64,000 bases of DNA from Duncaniella freteri (GTDB lineage: Bacteria; Bacteroidota; Bacteroidia; Bacteroidales; Muribaculaceae): assembly GCF_004766125.1 (NCBI RefSeq), contig NZ_SJSA01000001.1:2046001-2110000 (forward strand), written 5' to 3'. A model generated the notes under the pieces. It did not search any database, had not been told where the DNA came from, and saw only the letters and a list, made by a program, of their open reading frames with translations. The translations under genes were made by a program, and so were the position numbers. This document shows, in pieces, positions 43,079 to 50,831 of this stretch. Position 1 is the first letter of the stretch. The number at the start of each line of letters is the position of its first letter.

Positions 43079-43750
43079 TTATTTTGAATAGTCTTTCATG
43101 ACACGCGCCAACGTGTTGACAATAGAGCGGTCCGGGTAGGCATCACCGATGGCAGCGAATTTCCAGTCTCCGTTACGACGATAGAGTTTGCCAAGAATCA
43201 GTCCGCGCATTCCAGCACAGTCAGTCTTAGTTGCAACATCATACTGTGCGAACACCTCCTTGACCTTGGTAGGAGTACCCTCATACATTCTTATGTATGC
43301 GTAGGGTATTCCGGAAAAATCACCCTGATAGTCGTTGTTATTGTAGATGTTGAGAAAGAACACGATTGAATTGACATTGGGATTGATTTTAGTCAAGTCA
43401 ACAGTTATAATCTCATTGTCAAGACCGTCATCTCCTCCTTGGTCACCTGTAAGGTCGTCCCCGATATGATGAAGAGCATGGTCAAGTGTATCGAGTTTAC
43501 CGTTAGGCAAGCCAATGTTGCGGTCACCAAAACGATAAAGTGAAGAGTAGATGTGGTCGATAGGTTTTCCGTTTTGGTCAAACAGAAGGCAACTGAGGTC
43601 AAGATCGACATCTACGATAGAGGATGATAACCCAAAGAAAGCTTTCTTTGTCACCGCTCCCCAGTTGCAACCTACGCAAAACTGGGTAAGCTTCGAACCA
43701 TTGTTTTTTTCAAGGTTGATTCGCTGACCTTTTTCAAGTCTTATAGCCAT
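43079..43750 (-). CDS. TerD-family protein
   Basis: 223 residues from the ATG at 43750 (MAIRLEKGQRINL), the common start of the family; the frame to 43831 adds an unrelated leader. The calcium site DVDLDLS is followed by GGDDGLDNEIITVDL and KLYRRNGDWKFAAIGDAY. TerD folds bind Ca2+ with high affinity and respond to oxidative, tellurite and phage stress. Confidence 0.88.
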   Translation of the reverse strand: MAIRLEKGQRINLEKNNGSKLTQFCVGCNWGAVTKKAFFGLSSSIVDVDLDLSCLLFDQNGKPIDHIYSSLYRFGDRNIGLPNGKLDTLDHALHHIGDDLTGDQGGDDGLDNEIITVDLTKINPNVNSIVFFLNIYNNNDYQGDFSGIPYAYIRMYEGTPTKVKEVFAQYDVATKTDCAGMRGLILGKLYRRNGDWKFAAIGDAYPDRSIVNTLARVMKDYSK

Positions 43751-43763
43751 GTGTGATGATAGT

Positions 43764-44405
43764 TTAGTCTTTTGAACCGGCTGTGTAATTAAAGCCCCAG
43801 CCATAAGCCCGGTCACAGTCAGCGTGACCATTATGGAATGTTACAAGTTTCTTTACAGTGATGGAGTTATCTCCATTGAAATTGAGTTCGGCAATAGCAC
43901 AAAACTTTTTGTCACTGGTTTGCTGTCCCATTTTAACCTCAACAGTTTCTGTCCCTGGCACAGCAACCTTAACTACCGCATCGGTCTCAGCCCATCGAGC
44001 AGCACCTTCATAGATGAAGGTATATATAATCATCCGCTTAATGTCATTAACACCAGCTGGATTAACTGAAATATTTTCTCCTGATTGAGCATTTCCTCCT
44101 CGGTCATCTCCATTATGCCAGATATAAGGTGATTTGGTATAACATCCTTGACGAGTTTGTTGGTCTCTATTGCCTCCACGGCCATGAGAGAACTGTACGC
44201 CGTCAATCAGCATCTTTGAACCATCCCGCATTTCATAGAAACAACCGAGATCAAGGTCAATCGCACTCTTGAACATTCCGAAGAAGCCACCATTACCCTT
44301 ACTCCAGTCAAGATTGATGACAATCTCTCCGTTTAAGTTCGAGCCGGTTCGCTTTGTCAGGTCGATGCGGTGGGTATCACCACCTTTTTTCAGTTCTATA
44401 GCCAT
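43764..44405 (-). CDS. TerA/TerD-family protein, divergent
   Basis: 213 residues from the ATG at 44405 (MAIELKKGGDTHRIDL). The calcium loop is AIDLDLGCFY, with GDDRGGNAQSGE further on, a TerA-like variant of the TerD fold. The ending differs from its neighbours (YGWGFNYTAGSKD). It lies 13 nt upstream of the preceding terD gene in the operon. Confidence 0.83.
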   Translation of the reverse strand: MAIELKKGGDTHRIDLTKRTGSNLNGEIVINLDWSKGNGGFFGMFKSAIDLDLGCFYEMRDGSKMLIDGVQFSHGRGGNRDQQTRQGCYTKSPYIWHNGDDRGGNAQSGENISVNPAGVNDIKRMIIYTFIYEGAARWAETDAVVKVAVPGTETVEVKMGQQTSDKKFCAIAELNFNGDNSITVKKLVTFHNGHADCDRAYGWGFNYTAGSKD

Positions 44406-44406
44406 G

Positions 44407-45078
44407 TCATGTAAATTTAGCAACGAGTTCATCAAATTCGCCATGATGTCCGACACCAAGAGCTTTGATTTTCCATGTCCCGTTGTAACGATACAACTGA
44501 ACGAATTCTACTGAAGCGCAGGTTGAGAAGTCTTCGGTCAAGTCGTAGATAATTTCTTCTTGTCCAATCTCCTCATGTCCCTCAGAATATATACGGACGT
44601 AAGCATTCTCAACCTGCCCGAAATTTTGACCGCGATTCTTTGCATCATATATGCTTACACAGATGATAATCTTTTCGATGTCTGAGCGAACTTTAGAAAG
44701 TTCCATGTCGATAGTTTCGGCATCTCCTTCATCGCCTCCTTCTTCGTTATCAATTGAACCGATAACAGAAATTTCAGGATCAACAGGTCGCGACTGTGCT
44801 CTCATTTCATCATTGCTTCGCCATTCTGTATAAGGAACAATCTTGATTGGAGAAAGCAATTTGCCGTTCTCATCTGCTTTGAGCCTTTTTTCAGAATTGT
44901 AGAATACGAGATAATCATCAGTTGGAATCTTACCAGACGCATCCACCATAAAGGCGGATACATCAAGGTCGAAGTCATCCTTTGCCGAAGCGTCTTCTCG
45001 GACTTGCCAACCTAATCCGACTGAAAATTTTTCAAGTTTGATTTCGGTGGAACCGCCTTTTTGAATGCGTATAGCCAT
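44407..45078 (-). CDS. TerD-family protein with insertion
   Basis: 223 residues. MAIRIQKGGSTEIKL, calcium motif DDFDLDVSAFMVD, then an extra ~35 residues (KRLKADENGKLLSPIKIVPY in part) before the second calcium motif region GGDEGDAETIDMEL. It ends VQLYRYNGTWKIKALGVG. It resembles TerZ/TerF-type members. Stop and next start are 1 nt apart. Confidence 0.86.
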   Translation of the reverse strand: MAIRIQKGGSTEIKLEKFSVGLGWQVREDASAKDDFDLDVSAFMVDASGKIPTDDYLVFYNSEKRLKADENGKLLSPIKIVPYTEWRSNDEMRAQSRPVDPEISVIGSIDNEEGGDEGDAETIDMELSKVRSDIEKIIICVSIYDAKNRGQNFGQVENAYVRIYSEGHEEIGQEEIIYDLTEDFSTCASVEFVQLYRYNGTWKIKALGVGHHGEFDELVAKFT

Positions 45079-45084
45079 ATATGA

Positions 45085-45645
45085 TTAGTATGCGTATTTG
45101 TTTACAAAGTATTCCAGTCCTCCCTTGAAACCATTGCCAATAGCTTCAAATTTCCATTCGCCATTGCGACGATAGAGTCGGCCAAATTCTACAGCGGTCT
45201 CTACCGAGAAGTCTTCATCGAGGTCATATTTGGCAATTTCCTCATCAGTGAGAGCATTGTAGATGCGAATGTAGCTATTGCGAACTTGTCCGAAGTTCTG
45301 ACGACGATTTTCTGCATCATGTATGGTAGCAGTGAACAGGATCTCATTCACGCGAGGGTCAACCTTAGAAAGGTCAACAGTCAGAGTCTCGTCATCTCCA
45401 CCATCGCTATTGCCTCCAGTTAAATCATCGCCTGATGATTCAACGGCACTGTCGGGAGATTTCTGATTGTTGTAGAACACGAAGAACTCATCTGCCGGAA
45501 GTTTTTTGTTTTCACCAAGCATAAAAGCTGAGGCATCAAGGTCAAAGTCATAACCAGTACTTTCGTTGGGATCCCATCCCAAACCGACACCGACTTTCTT
45601 TAAGCCGATTTCGATACGCTGTCCTTTTTGAAGATTTATTGCCAT
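45085..45645 (-). CDS. terD: TerD, canonical
   Basis: 186 residues, close to the usual length of about 190. MAINLQKGQRIEIGL, YDFDLDASAFML (Ca2+ site) and GGDDETLTVDLSKV, with GRLYRRNGEWKFEAIGNGF at the end, match TerD throughout. It is the first gene of the 17-kb Ter operon. The promoter box is at 45681. Confidence 0.93.
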   Translation of the reverse strand: MAINLQKGQRIEIGLKKVGVGLGWDPNESTGYDFDLDASAFMLGENKKLPADEFFVFYNNQKSPDSAVESSGDDLTGGNSDGGDDETLTVDLSKVDPRVNEILFTATIHDAENRRQNFGQVRNSYIRIYNALTDEEIAKYDLDEDFSVETAVEFGRLYRRNGEWKFEAIGNGFKGGLEYFVNKYAY

Positions 45646-45680
45646 AATTTTAATTTTATAGTTTGTTGTTGATTACAATG

Positions 45681-45688
45681 CAAAATTA
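45681..45688 (-). promoter_or_regulatory. -7 box of the Ter operon
   Basis: TAATTTTG on the minus strand, 36 nt before the terD ATG, giving a leader of about 28 nt. I see no clear -33 element. Invertible cassette B begins 100 bp further upstream. Confidence 0.6.
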
Positions 45689-45787
45689 CAGACACAATCG
45701 GCCATCGGTTTATATTTTGGAATGTTTCAAGCAAGACCATTCAATGAGCAGTGATTGTGCTTGCAAGGTTTTAAGTCGGTTAGTCCT

Positions 45788-45976
45788 CTCTTGAAAAGAG
45801 TCTTGGATGACAATTATTCTGTTAACTTATACCTTCTTACGAATCAAGATAAACAGATATTGCTAAACAAAAATCTCACAACTGGTAAAACATTCATGTT
45901 GATTCCCATGATAGCTGTTCTGATTATCAATTATTTTGCTTACCTTTGCAATTGGTTAAGTATCTCTTTTCAAGAG
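45788..45976. promoter_or_regulatory. Invertible promoter cassette B
   Basis: CTCTTGAAAAGAG (45788-45800) and its exact complement CTCTTTTCAAGAG (45964-45976) enclose 163 bp. The -7 box TACCTTTG (45941-45948) reads right, 16 nt before the right core. TTGCTAAAC is at 45860-45868 (60 nt inside the left site) and 45987-45995 (11 nt outside the right core), the same geometry as cassettes A and C. In the opposite orientation the promoter would point at terD, adding to its own promoter. In the present orientation it reads into a short frame beginning MVAKRD. Confidence 0.7.
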
Positions 45977-46094
45977 ATTTGGATGGTTGCTAAACGAGAC
46001 AGGACATCGCGTGACGCAACTTGTGGCAACGTCCTTGACTATCTTGTATATGGTGTTTCGTTTCGTCATGCCGATATGGTTGTTGATAGTTAAC

Positions 46095-46292
46095 TCTAAA
46101 CAAGAGATTGGGATTTTTTAGTGCTCGCTGATAATCATGGAGATACGAATATCATCTCGTGAGATTTGCTCAACAAAGTGGCCATAAAGACTTTATATGT
46201 TGTAAAACATAATAAATTTGGTTAACGGTTTTAGTCCTCATTTCCAGATTTTTTCGTAACTTTGCAAACTGAATAAGTATCTCTTGTTTAGA
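46095..46292. promoter_or_regulatory. Invertible promoter cassette C
   Basis: TCTAAACAAGAGA (46095-46107) and its exact complement (46280-46292) enclose 172 bp. The -7 box TAACTTTG (46257-46264) reads right, 17 nt before the right core. A variant TTGCTCAAC is at 46166-46174 (59 nt inside the left site) and TTGCTAAAC at 46304-46312, 11 nt outside the right core. The cassette ends 62 bp from the recombinase gene at 46354, the likely invertase. Rightward it reads MLAKQN... into the recombinase terminator; leftward it would read a 37-codon frame at 46069-45956 (MTKRNTIYKIVKDVA). Confidence 0.75.
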
Positions 46293-46318
46293 GATTTGGA
46301 TGCTTGCTAAACAAAATA

Positions 46319-46342
46319 GCCTCGATGCCGGAGCACCGAGGC
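46319..46342 (-). terminator. Terminator of the recombinase gene
   Basis: GCCTCG-TGC / GCA-CGAGGC stem with one mismatch, followed on the minus strand by TATTTTGTTTAG, just after the recombinase stop. It would also stop rightward transcripts from cassette C. Confidence 0.65.
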
Positions 46343-46353
46343 GTTCGTGTGTT

Positions 46354-47556
46354 TTATAGGGACTTTAGGATTAGACTATTGGCTTTGTCAACGACTGAGG
46401 TGTCAAGGGAGGCGAGGTAGATTTGGGTAGTGGCTTCGCTGTCGTGGCCCATGCCTTCGCTGATTACGCTGAGGGGGATGCCCTTTGCTTTTGCGGCACT
46501 GGCCCATGAGTGGCGAGCAACGTACATCGTCAAGGGGATGTTTATTCTGACCAAGTCGGCTATCTTCTTCAAGTTGTGATTGATGTTGTAACCGATGTTG
46601 CGGTAGGCACATCGCTCGTTGATACCATCTGTCTTGATGATGGGTAACAAATATTGCGTAGGATTGTCGGGATATTTGTCGAGGATGGCTTGCATTTCCG
46701 GCGCCCATGCGATTGTGAGCTGCTGTCCGGTCTTGCGACGGCGATAGACAATTGATCCGTTTTTAAGGTCTGTTTTCTTCAAATAAGCCATATCTATGAA
46801 ACTCATACCACGAAGATAGAAACTCATCAGGAACATATCGCGGGCGTAGTCTAATGGCGGTGAGAGTGATAAGTCCAATGCCTTTATTTTCTTTATGGAG
46901 GGAAGAGGCAATGCGCGTTTAATGGTCTTATCTACGCCAGTATAGACATGACGGAAAGGATTGCGGTTCTCGATGATGTCATCCTCAACTGCCCGGTGAT
47001 AGACCGCCCGAAGAATGCGGGTGTAAAAGGATATGGTGTTAGGAGAATTGCCACGCTGCTTGTGCCATGCCTCGTATGCTTCCATTATCTCGGAGGTCAT
47101 GCAATCGAGCATGATGTCTTCGTCTTCTCGGAACTTCTTAAAACTGTTGAGTGCAGCTGTATAGGTTTCGGAGGTTCTTGTCTTACCGTGCTGCTTGAAC
47201 TTGATAATCAAACTCTCCATGAAATTGAACAATGAGTATTCGCTTGCATATCTGCGAAACTCGTCAATCACATCATCGGCGGTATAGGACAATCCTTCTG
47301 CATCAAGGCGTTTGTCAATTTTGGTCAGTCGCTCTACATCCCAGCGGATTCTCTCGCGGATTGAGAGAATGAATGATTTCCTTTCGCTGGATTGCTTTGT
47401 TGTTACCATTGAACGGTTTTCATCCCATTCATCAGGCATTACATGATACTCAGTGTTTAGTTGACGGACTTTTCTCTCATGGATAATCTGGTAGTAGATT
47501 GCACCCTCATGGTCTGCAATCGTTGATGGTCGGTATTTTACTTTTATTGAGGCCAT
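46354..47556 (-). CDS. Tyrosine-type DNA invertase / recombinase
   Basis: 400 residues, complete. The N-terminal arm domain covers ~1-95 and the SAM-like domain ~110-215. The catalytic part has YLRGMSFIDMAYL (first Arg present), MYVARHSWAS and EGMGHDSEATTQIYLAS with the tyrosine. The RGMSFIDMAYLKK signature is that of the Bacteroides recombinases known to invert promoters (Mpi/Tsr class) rather than of element integrases. It stands beside cassettes B and C. I infer that it flips these and perhaps cassette A 20 kb away. Confidence 0.88.
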   Translation of the reverse strand: MASIKVKYRPSTIADHEGAIYYQIIHERKVRQLNTEYHVMPDEWDENRSMVTTKQSSERKSFILSIRERIRWDVERLTKIDKRLDAEGLSYTADDVIDEFRRYASEYSLFNFMESLIIKFKQHGKTRTSETYTAALNSFKKFREDEDIMLDCMTSEIMEAYEAWHKQRGNSPNTISFYTRILRAVYHRAVEDDIIENRNPFRHVYTGVDKTIKRALPLPSIKKIKALDLSLSPPLDYARDMFLMSFYLRGMSFIDMAYLKKTDLKNGSIVYRRRKTGQQLTIAWAPEMQAILDKYPDNPTQYLLPIIKTDGINERCAYRNIGYNINHNLKKIADLVRINIPLTMYVARHSWASAAKAKGIPLSVISEGMGHDSEATTQIYLASLDTSVVDKANSLILKSL

Positions 47557-47576
47557 AGTGTATCGTTTTTTAGTCT

Positions 47577-47640
47577 ATAAGATACGACAAAGGGACACAC
47601 CCCGAATGGAGTGCATCCCTTCGACGCAACTTATTAGACT
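47577..47640. repeat. Imperfect dyad between lysozyme and recombinase genes
   Basis: AGTCTATAAG pairs with CTTATTAGACT (one bulged base) around a second stem, AAGGGA...TCCCTT. It may end the leftward tra transcript, but no T-run follows on the minus strand. Confidence 0.4.
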
Positions 47641-47644
47641 GTTA

Positions 47645-48172
47645 TTAAGGGAGAAAAAGGGCGGCAAGTTCCGTTAGCCTCCGAGTTAACAAACCTTTGT
47701 GTTTCTTGCCTTTGTAATGGCAATGGGAGGTGTAGGCTTTGAAGATGTTGCGGTTGCCGGATTTGAGGAGGCGGAGGACGCTGGATTTGTTGACTACGCC
47801 GGGGCCACAGTTGTATGCGAGGGCGGCGAGGAGATATTTGTCTTTGCCATATTTCTCATACAGTGCACAGAATTTGGAATAGTCTTTGCGAAGAAGTGCG
47901 TCAGCCTGTGTTTCGGTTAGTTGGCAACCACGGCGGTAGGGTTCGCCCGGCTGAACTTGGTGTCCATATCCAACGTAAGGCCAATGCTTCGGCTTATGGA
48001 GTGTTTCAAACTTCTTGATTATTAAAACTGCGCGCTCAAAGAGCGGCAATTCCATTATGCTTCTTTTTGTTTTATGCTCCCTTGTGGGGGCAGTTCGCTG
48101 TGAGGCGGCGTTGCCGGGCATTGTTCCCACGAGGGAGAACAATGCCACAAAGAGTATCAGAAGTTTCTTCAT
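47645..48172 (-). CDS. Phage-type lysozyme (GH24) of the conjugation operon
   Basis: 175 residues with a signal peptide (MKKLLILFVALFSLVG...). The GH24 core shows the catalytic Glu in KKFETLHKPKHWPYVGYGH and continues ALAYNCGPGVVNKS and TSHCHYKGK. It cleaves peptidoglycan, likely to open space for the transfer apparatus. It overlaps the traQ stop by 4 nt and is the last gene of the tra operon. Confidence 0.88.
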   Translation of the reverse strand: MKKLLILFVALFSLVGTMPGNAASQRTAPTREHKTKRSIMELPLFERAVLIIKKFETLHKPKHWPYVGYGHQVQPGEPYRRGCQLTETQADALLRKDYSKFCALYEKYGKDKYLLAALAYNCGPGVVNKSSVLRLLKSGNRNIFKAYTSHCHYKGKKHKGLLTRRLTELAALFLP

Positions 48173-48699
48173 TTGCCGATGGGTGTTAGTGTTCCGGGAT
48201 TGATAGGAGTCACAACCAGACTTCCTGTGCCGCCGTTGTCGTCGCTGTCGTTGTTATTGAACTCAAATGTTTGTTCCCAGTGGGTCCCATAATTATCCTC
48301 TACCGTGACCAGAAGTTCGTGTGAGCCTGTGCTTCGGGCGGTGTAGTTGAGTCGGAATTGTTTGGATTCGATTAGGACGCGGTCATTGTTGACGAGTGTC
48401 GGGCCATCGACAAGTTTCAGTGTACCTTTCCCCTCATACTGGAAGTATCGGATTGTGTAGAGGGTGTTGGTGTAATTCCCTTCGGGGACGATGGTCATAC
48501 GCAGTTCGACTGTTTCGCCATTGGCGATTTTGTCGGCGTATGGCATGACTTCCACGGTGAATGGATATGACTGCTGCACATCGAGGTCGTCAGAACATGA
48601 AGTGAGGGAGAACACGAGTGCGAAGAGGACTGCCCAGAATCCGAAGAAACAGGCGGGAGTGACGCGTATTGCGCCGATTCTATTGAGGATTGTTTTCAT
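48169..48699 (-). CDS. traQ: Conjugative transposon protein TraQ (DUF3872)
   Basis: 176 residues. The hydrophobic leader ends SLTSC, a lipobox, then the DUF3872 text YPFTVEVMPYADKIANGETVELRMTI (in parts) and TGSHELLVTVEDNYG. It is an immunoglobulin-like lipoprotein typical of Bacteroidales tra operons. Its start shares one base with the primase stop. Confidence 0.85.
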   Translation of the reverse strand: MKTILNRIGAIRVTPACFFGFWAVLFALVFSLTSCSDDLDVQQSYPFTVEVMPYADKIANGETVELRMTIVPEGNYTNTLYTIRYFQYEGKGTLKLVDGPTLVNNDRVLIESKQFRLNYTARSTGSHELLVTVEDNYGTHWEQTFEFNNNDSDDNGGTGSLVVTPINPGTLTPIGK

Positions 48700-49571
48700 C
48701 AGAGTTTGAGTTTTGATTTTGTTGTCTGTTTGGGATAGAGCGACATTAGATAGTCGTTCAGATCTTTGTGATTAGGGTAAAGTGCGGACTTGTCCATTAC
48801 CTTGTCGCCTAACTCCTGCTGGAGCTTGACGACGGCGGCTCGTCCTGCATTGTCGTTGTCGAGATAGCAACTCACCACGCTGTATTCTCTCAGTGGCGCA
48901 ATGGCCTTATTCAGATTTGATACGGAGTTAAGCACGATTGTATCAGTGCCGTCATTATATCCGAGTCGTTCCGCTGAGAGAAAGTCGATGAAGCCTTCAA
49001 AGACATTACATCGGGCGTTGCCATTGGAAATGTGGGTTATATGCTTGGGTGGATAAGAGCCTTTGAAAAAGGAATTTCGCAGTTCATAGCCATGCGCGTT
49101 ATTTTCAAAGCCGATGGCGTAAAACCTCTTGCCGTGCAATTCATAATCAACCTGCACACAATAGCATTGGGCTATGTCGCGTGATATGCCACGGTCAGCA
49201 AGGTATTTAAGCAGAGCCGGAGCCTCCAGTCTGGAGATTTCAACATTTTCAAAGGTTGGTTCTTCCTTGAACGGCATTGGATTGTAGGGCTTCTCCACAG
49301 CCAACTGCATCTTTTGGGCGATGAACTCCGCACGTTTGATGAAGTCTTTTTCGCCTGTCAATTCTCCGGCAAGATTGAAGATGTCGCCACCGGCACCGCT
49401 CCCAAAATCGTACCATAGATTTTTGCGAGGATTGACATGGAAAGACGGCTTTCGCTCATTGCGATATGGAGAGTAGAACCACAATCCTTTGCTGTCGCGG
49501 CCTGTCGGCTGATAGCCGAGGTGGTTGAGAAAATCCACCAACGGGATTTGTCTGATTTCGTCAATGTTCAT
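48699..49571 (-). CDS. traP: TraP-type primase (CHC2-like plus TOPRIM)
   Basis: 290 residues. The N-terminal CHC2-like region (LVDFLNHLGYQP, LWFYSPYRNERKPSFHVNP, YDFGSGAGGDIFNLA) lacks most zinc Cys. The TOPRIM part follows with VFEGFIDFLSAERL and SCYLDNDNAGRAA (acidic motifs). It may prime the single strand that enters the recipient. It overlaps the next gene upstream by 4 nt. Confidence 0.82.
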   Translation of the reverse strand: MNIDEIRQIPLVDFLNHLGYQPTGRDSKGLWFYSPYRNERKPSFHVNPRKNLWYDFGSGAGGDIFNLAGELTGEKDFIKRAEFIAQKMQLAVEKPYNPMPFKEEPTFENVEISRLEAPALLKYLADRGISRDIAQCYCVQVDYELHGKRFYAIGFENNAHGYELRNSFFKGSYPPKHITHISNGNARCNVFEGFIDFLSAERLGYNDGTDTIVLNSVSNLNKAIAPLREYSVVSCYLDNDNAGRAAVVKLQQELGDKVMDKSALYPNHKDLNDYLMSLYPKQTTKSKLKL

Positions 49572-50236
49572 AGACGCATCTTTCGTTTGGGCTTTGGCGG
49601 TTCAGTTTTCTCTTCGGCCTTCAACTGCTTTTTCTGTAAGGCGTTCATCTCACCGGCAATATATCGGTTTAGTTCCGACTTGTTGGCACAGCCGGTCATT
49701 TCATACGCAAGGTCATAGATTCCACCATTGGCACCAGACTTGGTATCACGCCATAAGTTCGTGCGGACATTGATAACCATCGTACCTTTGGCCGATGAAT
49801 CGTAGGGAGAATTGTAGATTCTCAAATCGCCGTCAGCGGCTACCGGGTGTTTCTGACCCAATGCCTTCATAAAGTCAGTGAGCTGCATCTTGGCAATGTC
49901 AAGGTGTATTACCTGTGGCTCAATGGCTCTTTTTGTGAGCATTTCTTTGGCTATCTCATTATCGTTCATCATCTTGACAATGTAGCCGCTAATATCCTTC
50001 CGATGGTCGCCCCTTGCTGTAAGTTCCGCTAAATCATATAAATTACCGGATTCATCAGTCCCGTGATCATACCAATTATTCATTTTGGTGTCAACCACTA
50101 ATAATGCCTCTGCATCATCACGGTACGGAGCATAGTAAAGTTTCAAATATCCATAGCCGCCAACTGACTTTTCGCCAAGGGCATCCAAGAATGCCGTAAT
50201 CGGCATTCCCGGAATATCTTTCTCAGTGTATCTCAT
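49568..50236 (-). CDS. Tandem CHC2-like domains, cysteine-free
   Basis: 222 residues. Two copies of the primase N-terminal fold follow each other: ITAFLDALG...LKLYYAPYRDD...NNWYDHGTDESGNLYDLAEL (~13-75) and LTDFMKALG...LRIYNSPYDSS...NLWRDTKSGANGGIYDLAYE (~120-185). Both keep the YDxG-G-IxDL pattern of the TraP N terminus but have no zinc ligands. The tail is basic. Together with TraP this gives three such domains in a row across two coupled genes. It probably binds ssDNA or primase. Confidence 0.68.
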   Translation of the reverse strand: MRYTEKDIPGMPITAFLDALGEKSVGGYGYLKLYYAPYRDDAEALLVVDTKMNNWYDHGTDESGNLYDLAELTARGDHRKDISGYIVKMMNDNEIAKEMLTKRAIEPQVIHLDIAKMQLTDFMKALGQKHPVAADGDLRIYNSPYDSSAKGTMVINVRTNLWRDTKSGANGGIYDLAYEMTGCANKSELNRYIAGEMNALQKKQLKAEEKTEPPKPKRKMRL

Positions 50237-50242
50237 AGTTTG

Positions 50243-50827
50243 TTAGTCCATCATAATTCTAATGCCCAGTCCGTAGGAGAAATGGCAGTGTCCCGTTGAG
50301 TTACCGAAAATGAATCTCTCTTTGAGGTTGGCGGTGAGGGCGATTCTGTCTGAGAGATAGAAGTCAGCCTGAATGTTGACTGCTCCACCATAGATAAAGG
50401 CGTCCGAGTTGTGGAGTGTTGCACCGTCGGATAAAAGTGTCTTACCCCAGTTGACCGTCTCATATCCGGCAAGAGCTGAGATTCCTCCATAAAGGTGAAA
50501 GAACTGTGTATAGTTGCTGTAAAGGTGGAGATTATATTCTGCTTCGCCAGTAAATTCAGCTACGGGGATACGACCTTTCTCGCCGTAAGACTTATAGGTT
50601 TGGAGATACTCACCCCCGAAGACCCATTCGTGGGCATTGTTGCCTTTGAAAACGGAGTAATAGACACCGAAAGAATAGCCACAATTGCGGGCTGAGCCGG
50701 TATAGAAACCGTCAACCATATTCGCCTTGACTTCTACCGACCTCATGCCGGGAAGTGTTCGCTGAGCCATTGCCTGCCCTGTGAAAAGGGCAAGCATGGC
50801 AGCGAAAATTATCATCGCTTTTCTCAT
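50243..50827 (-). CDS. traO: Conjugative transposon protein TraO
   Basis: 194 residues from the ATG at 50827 (MRKAMIIFAAMLALFTGQAMA, a signal peptide in parts); the ATG at 50854 would overlap traN. The mature part has alternating beta strands rich in Tyr and Gly (GYSFGVYYSVFKG, IYGGAVNIQADFYLSDRIAL), fitting an outer-membrane beta-barrel such as TraO. It probably forms part of the outer channel. Confidence 0.8.
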   Translation of the reverse strand: MRKAMIIFAAMLALFTGQAMAQRTLPGMRSVEVKANMVDGFYTGSARNCGYSFGVYYSVFKGNNAHEWVFGGEYLQTYKSYGEKGRIPVAEFTGEAEYNLHLYSNYTQFFHLYGGISALAGYETVNWGKTLLSDGATLHNSDAFIYGGAVNIQADFYLSDRIALTANLKERFIFGNSTGHCHFSYGLGIRIMMD

Positions 50828-50831
50828 TGGA

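Noticed and set aside
45755..46093. 112-codon + strand frame across cassettes B and C
   Set aside because: It runs through both recombination sites of cassette B, and its start lies before the cassette. Inversion would break it, and the hydrophobic part is an accident of AT-rich DNA.
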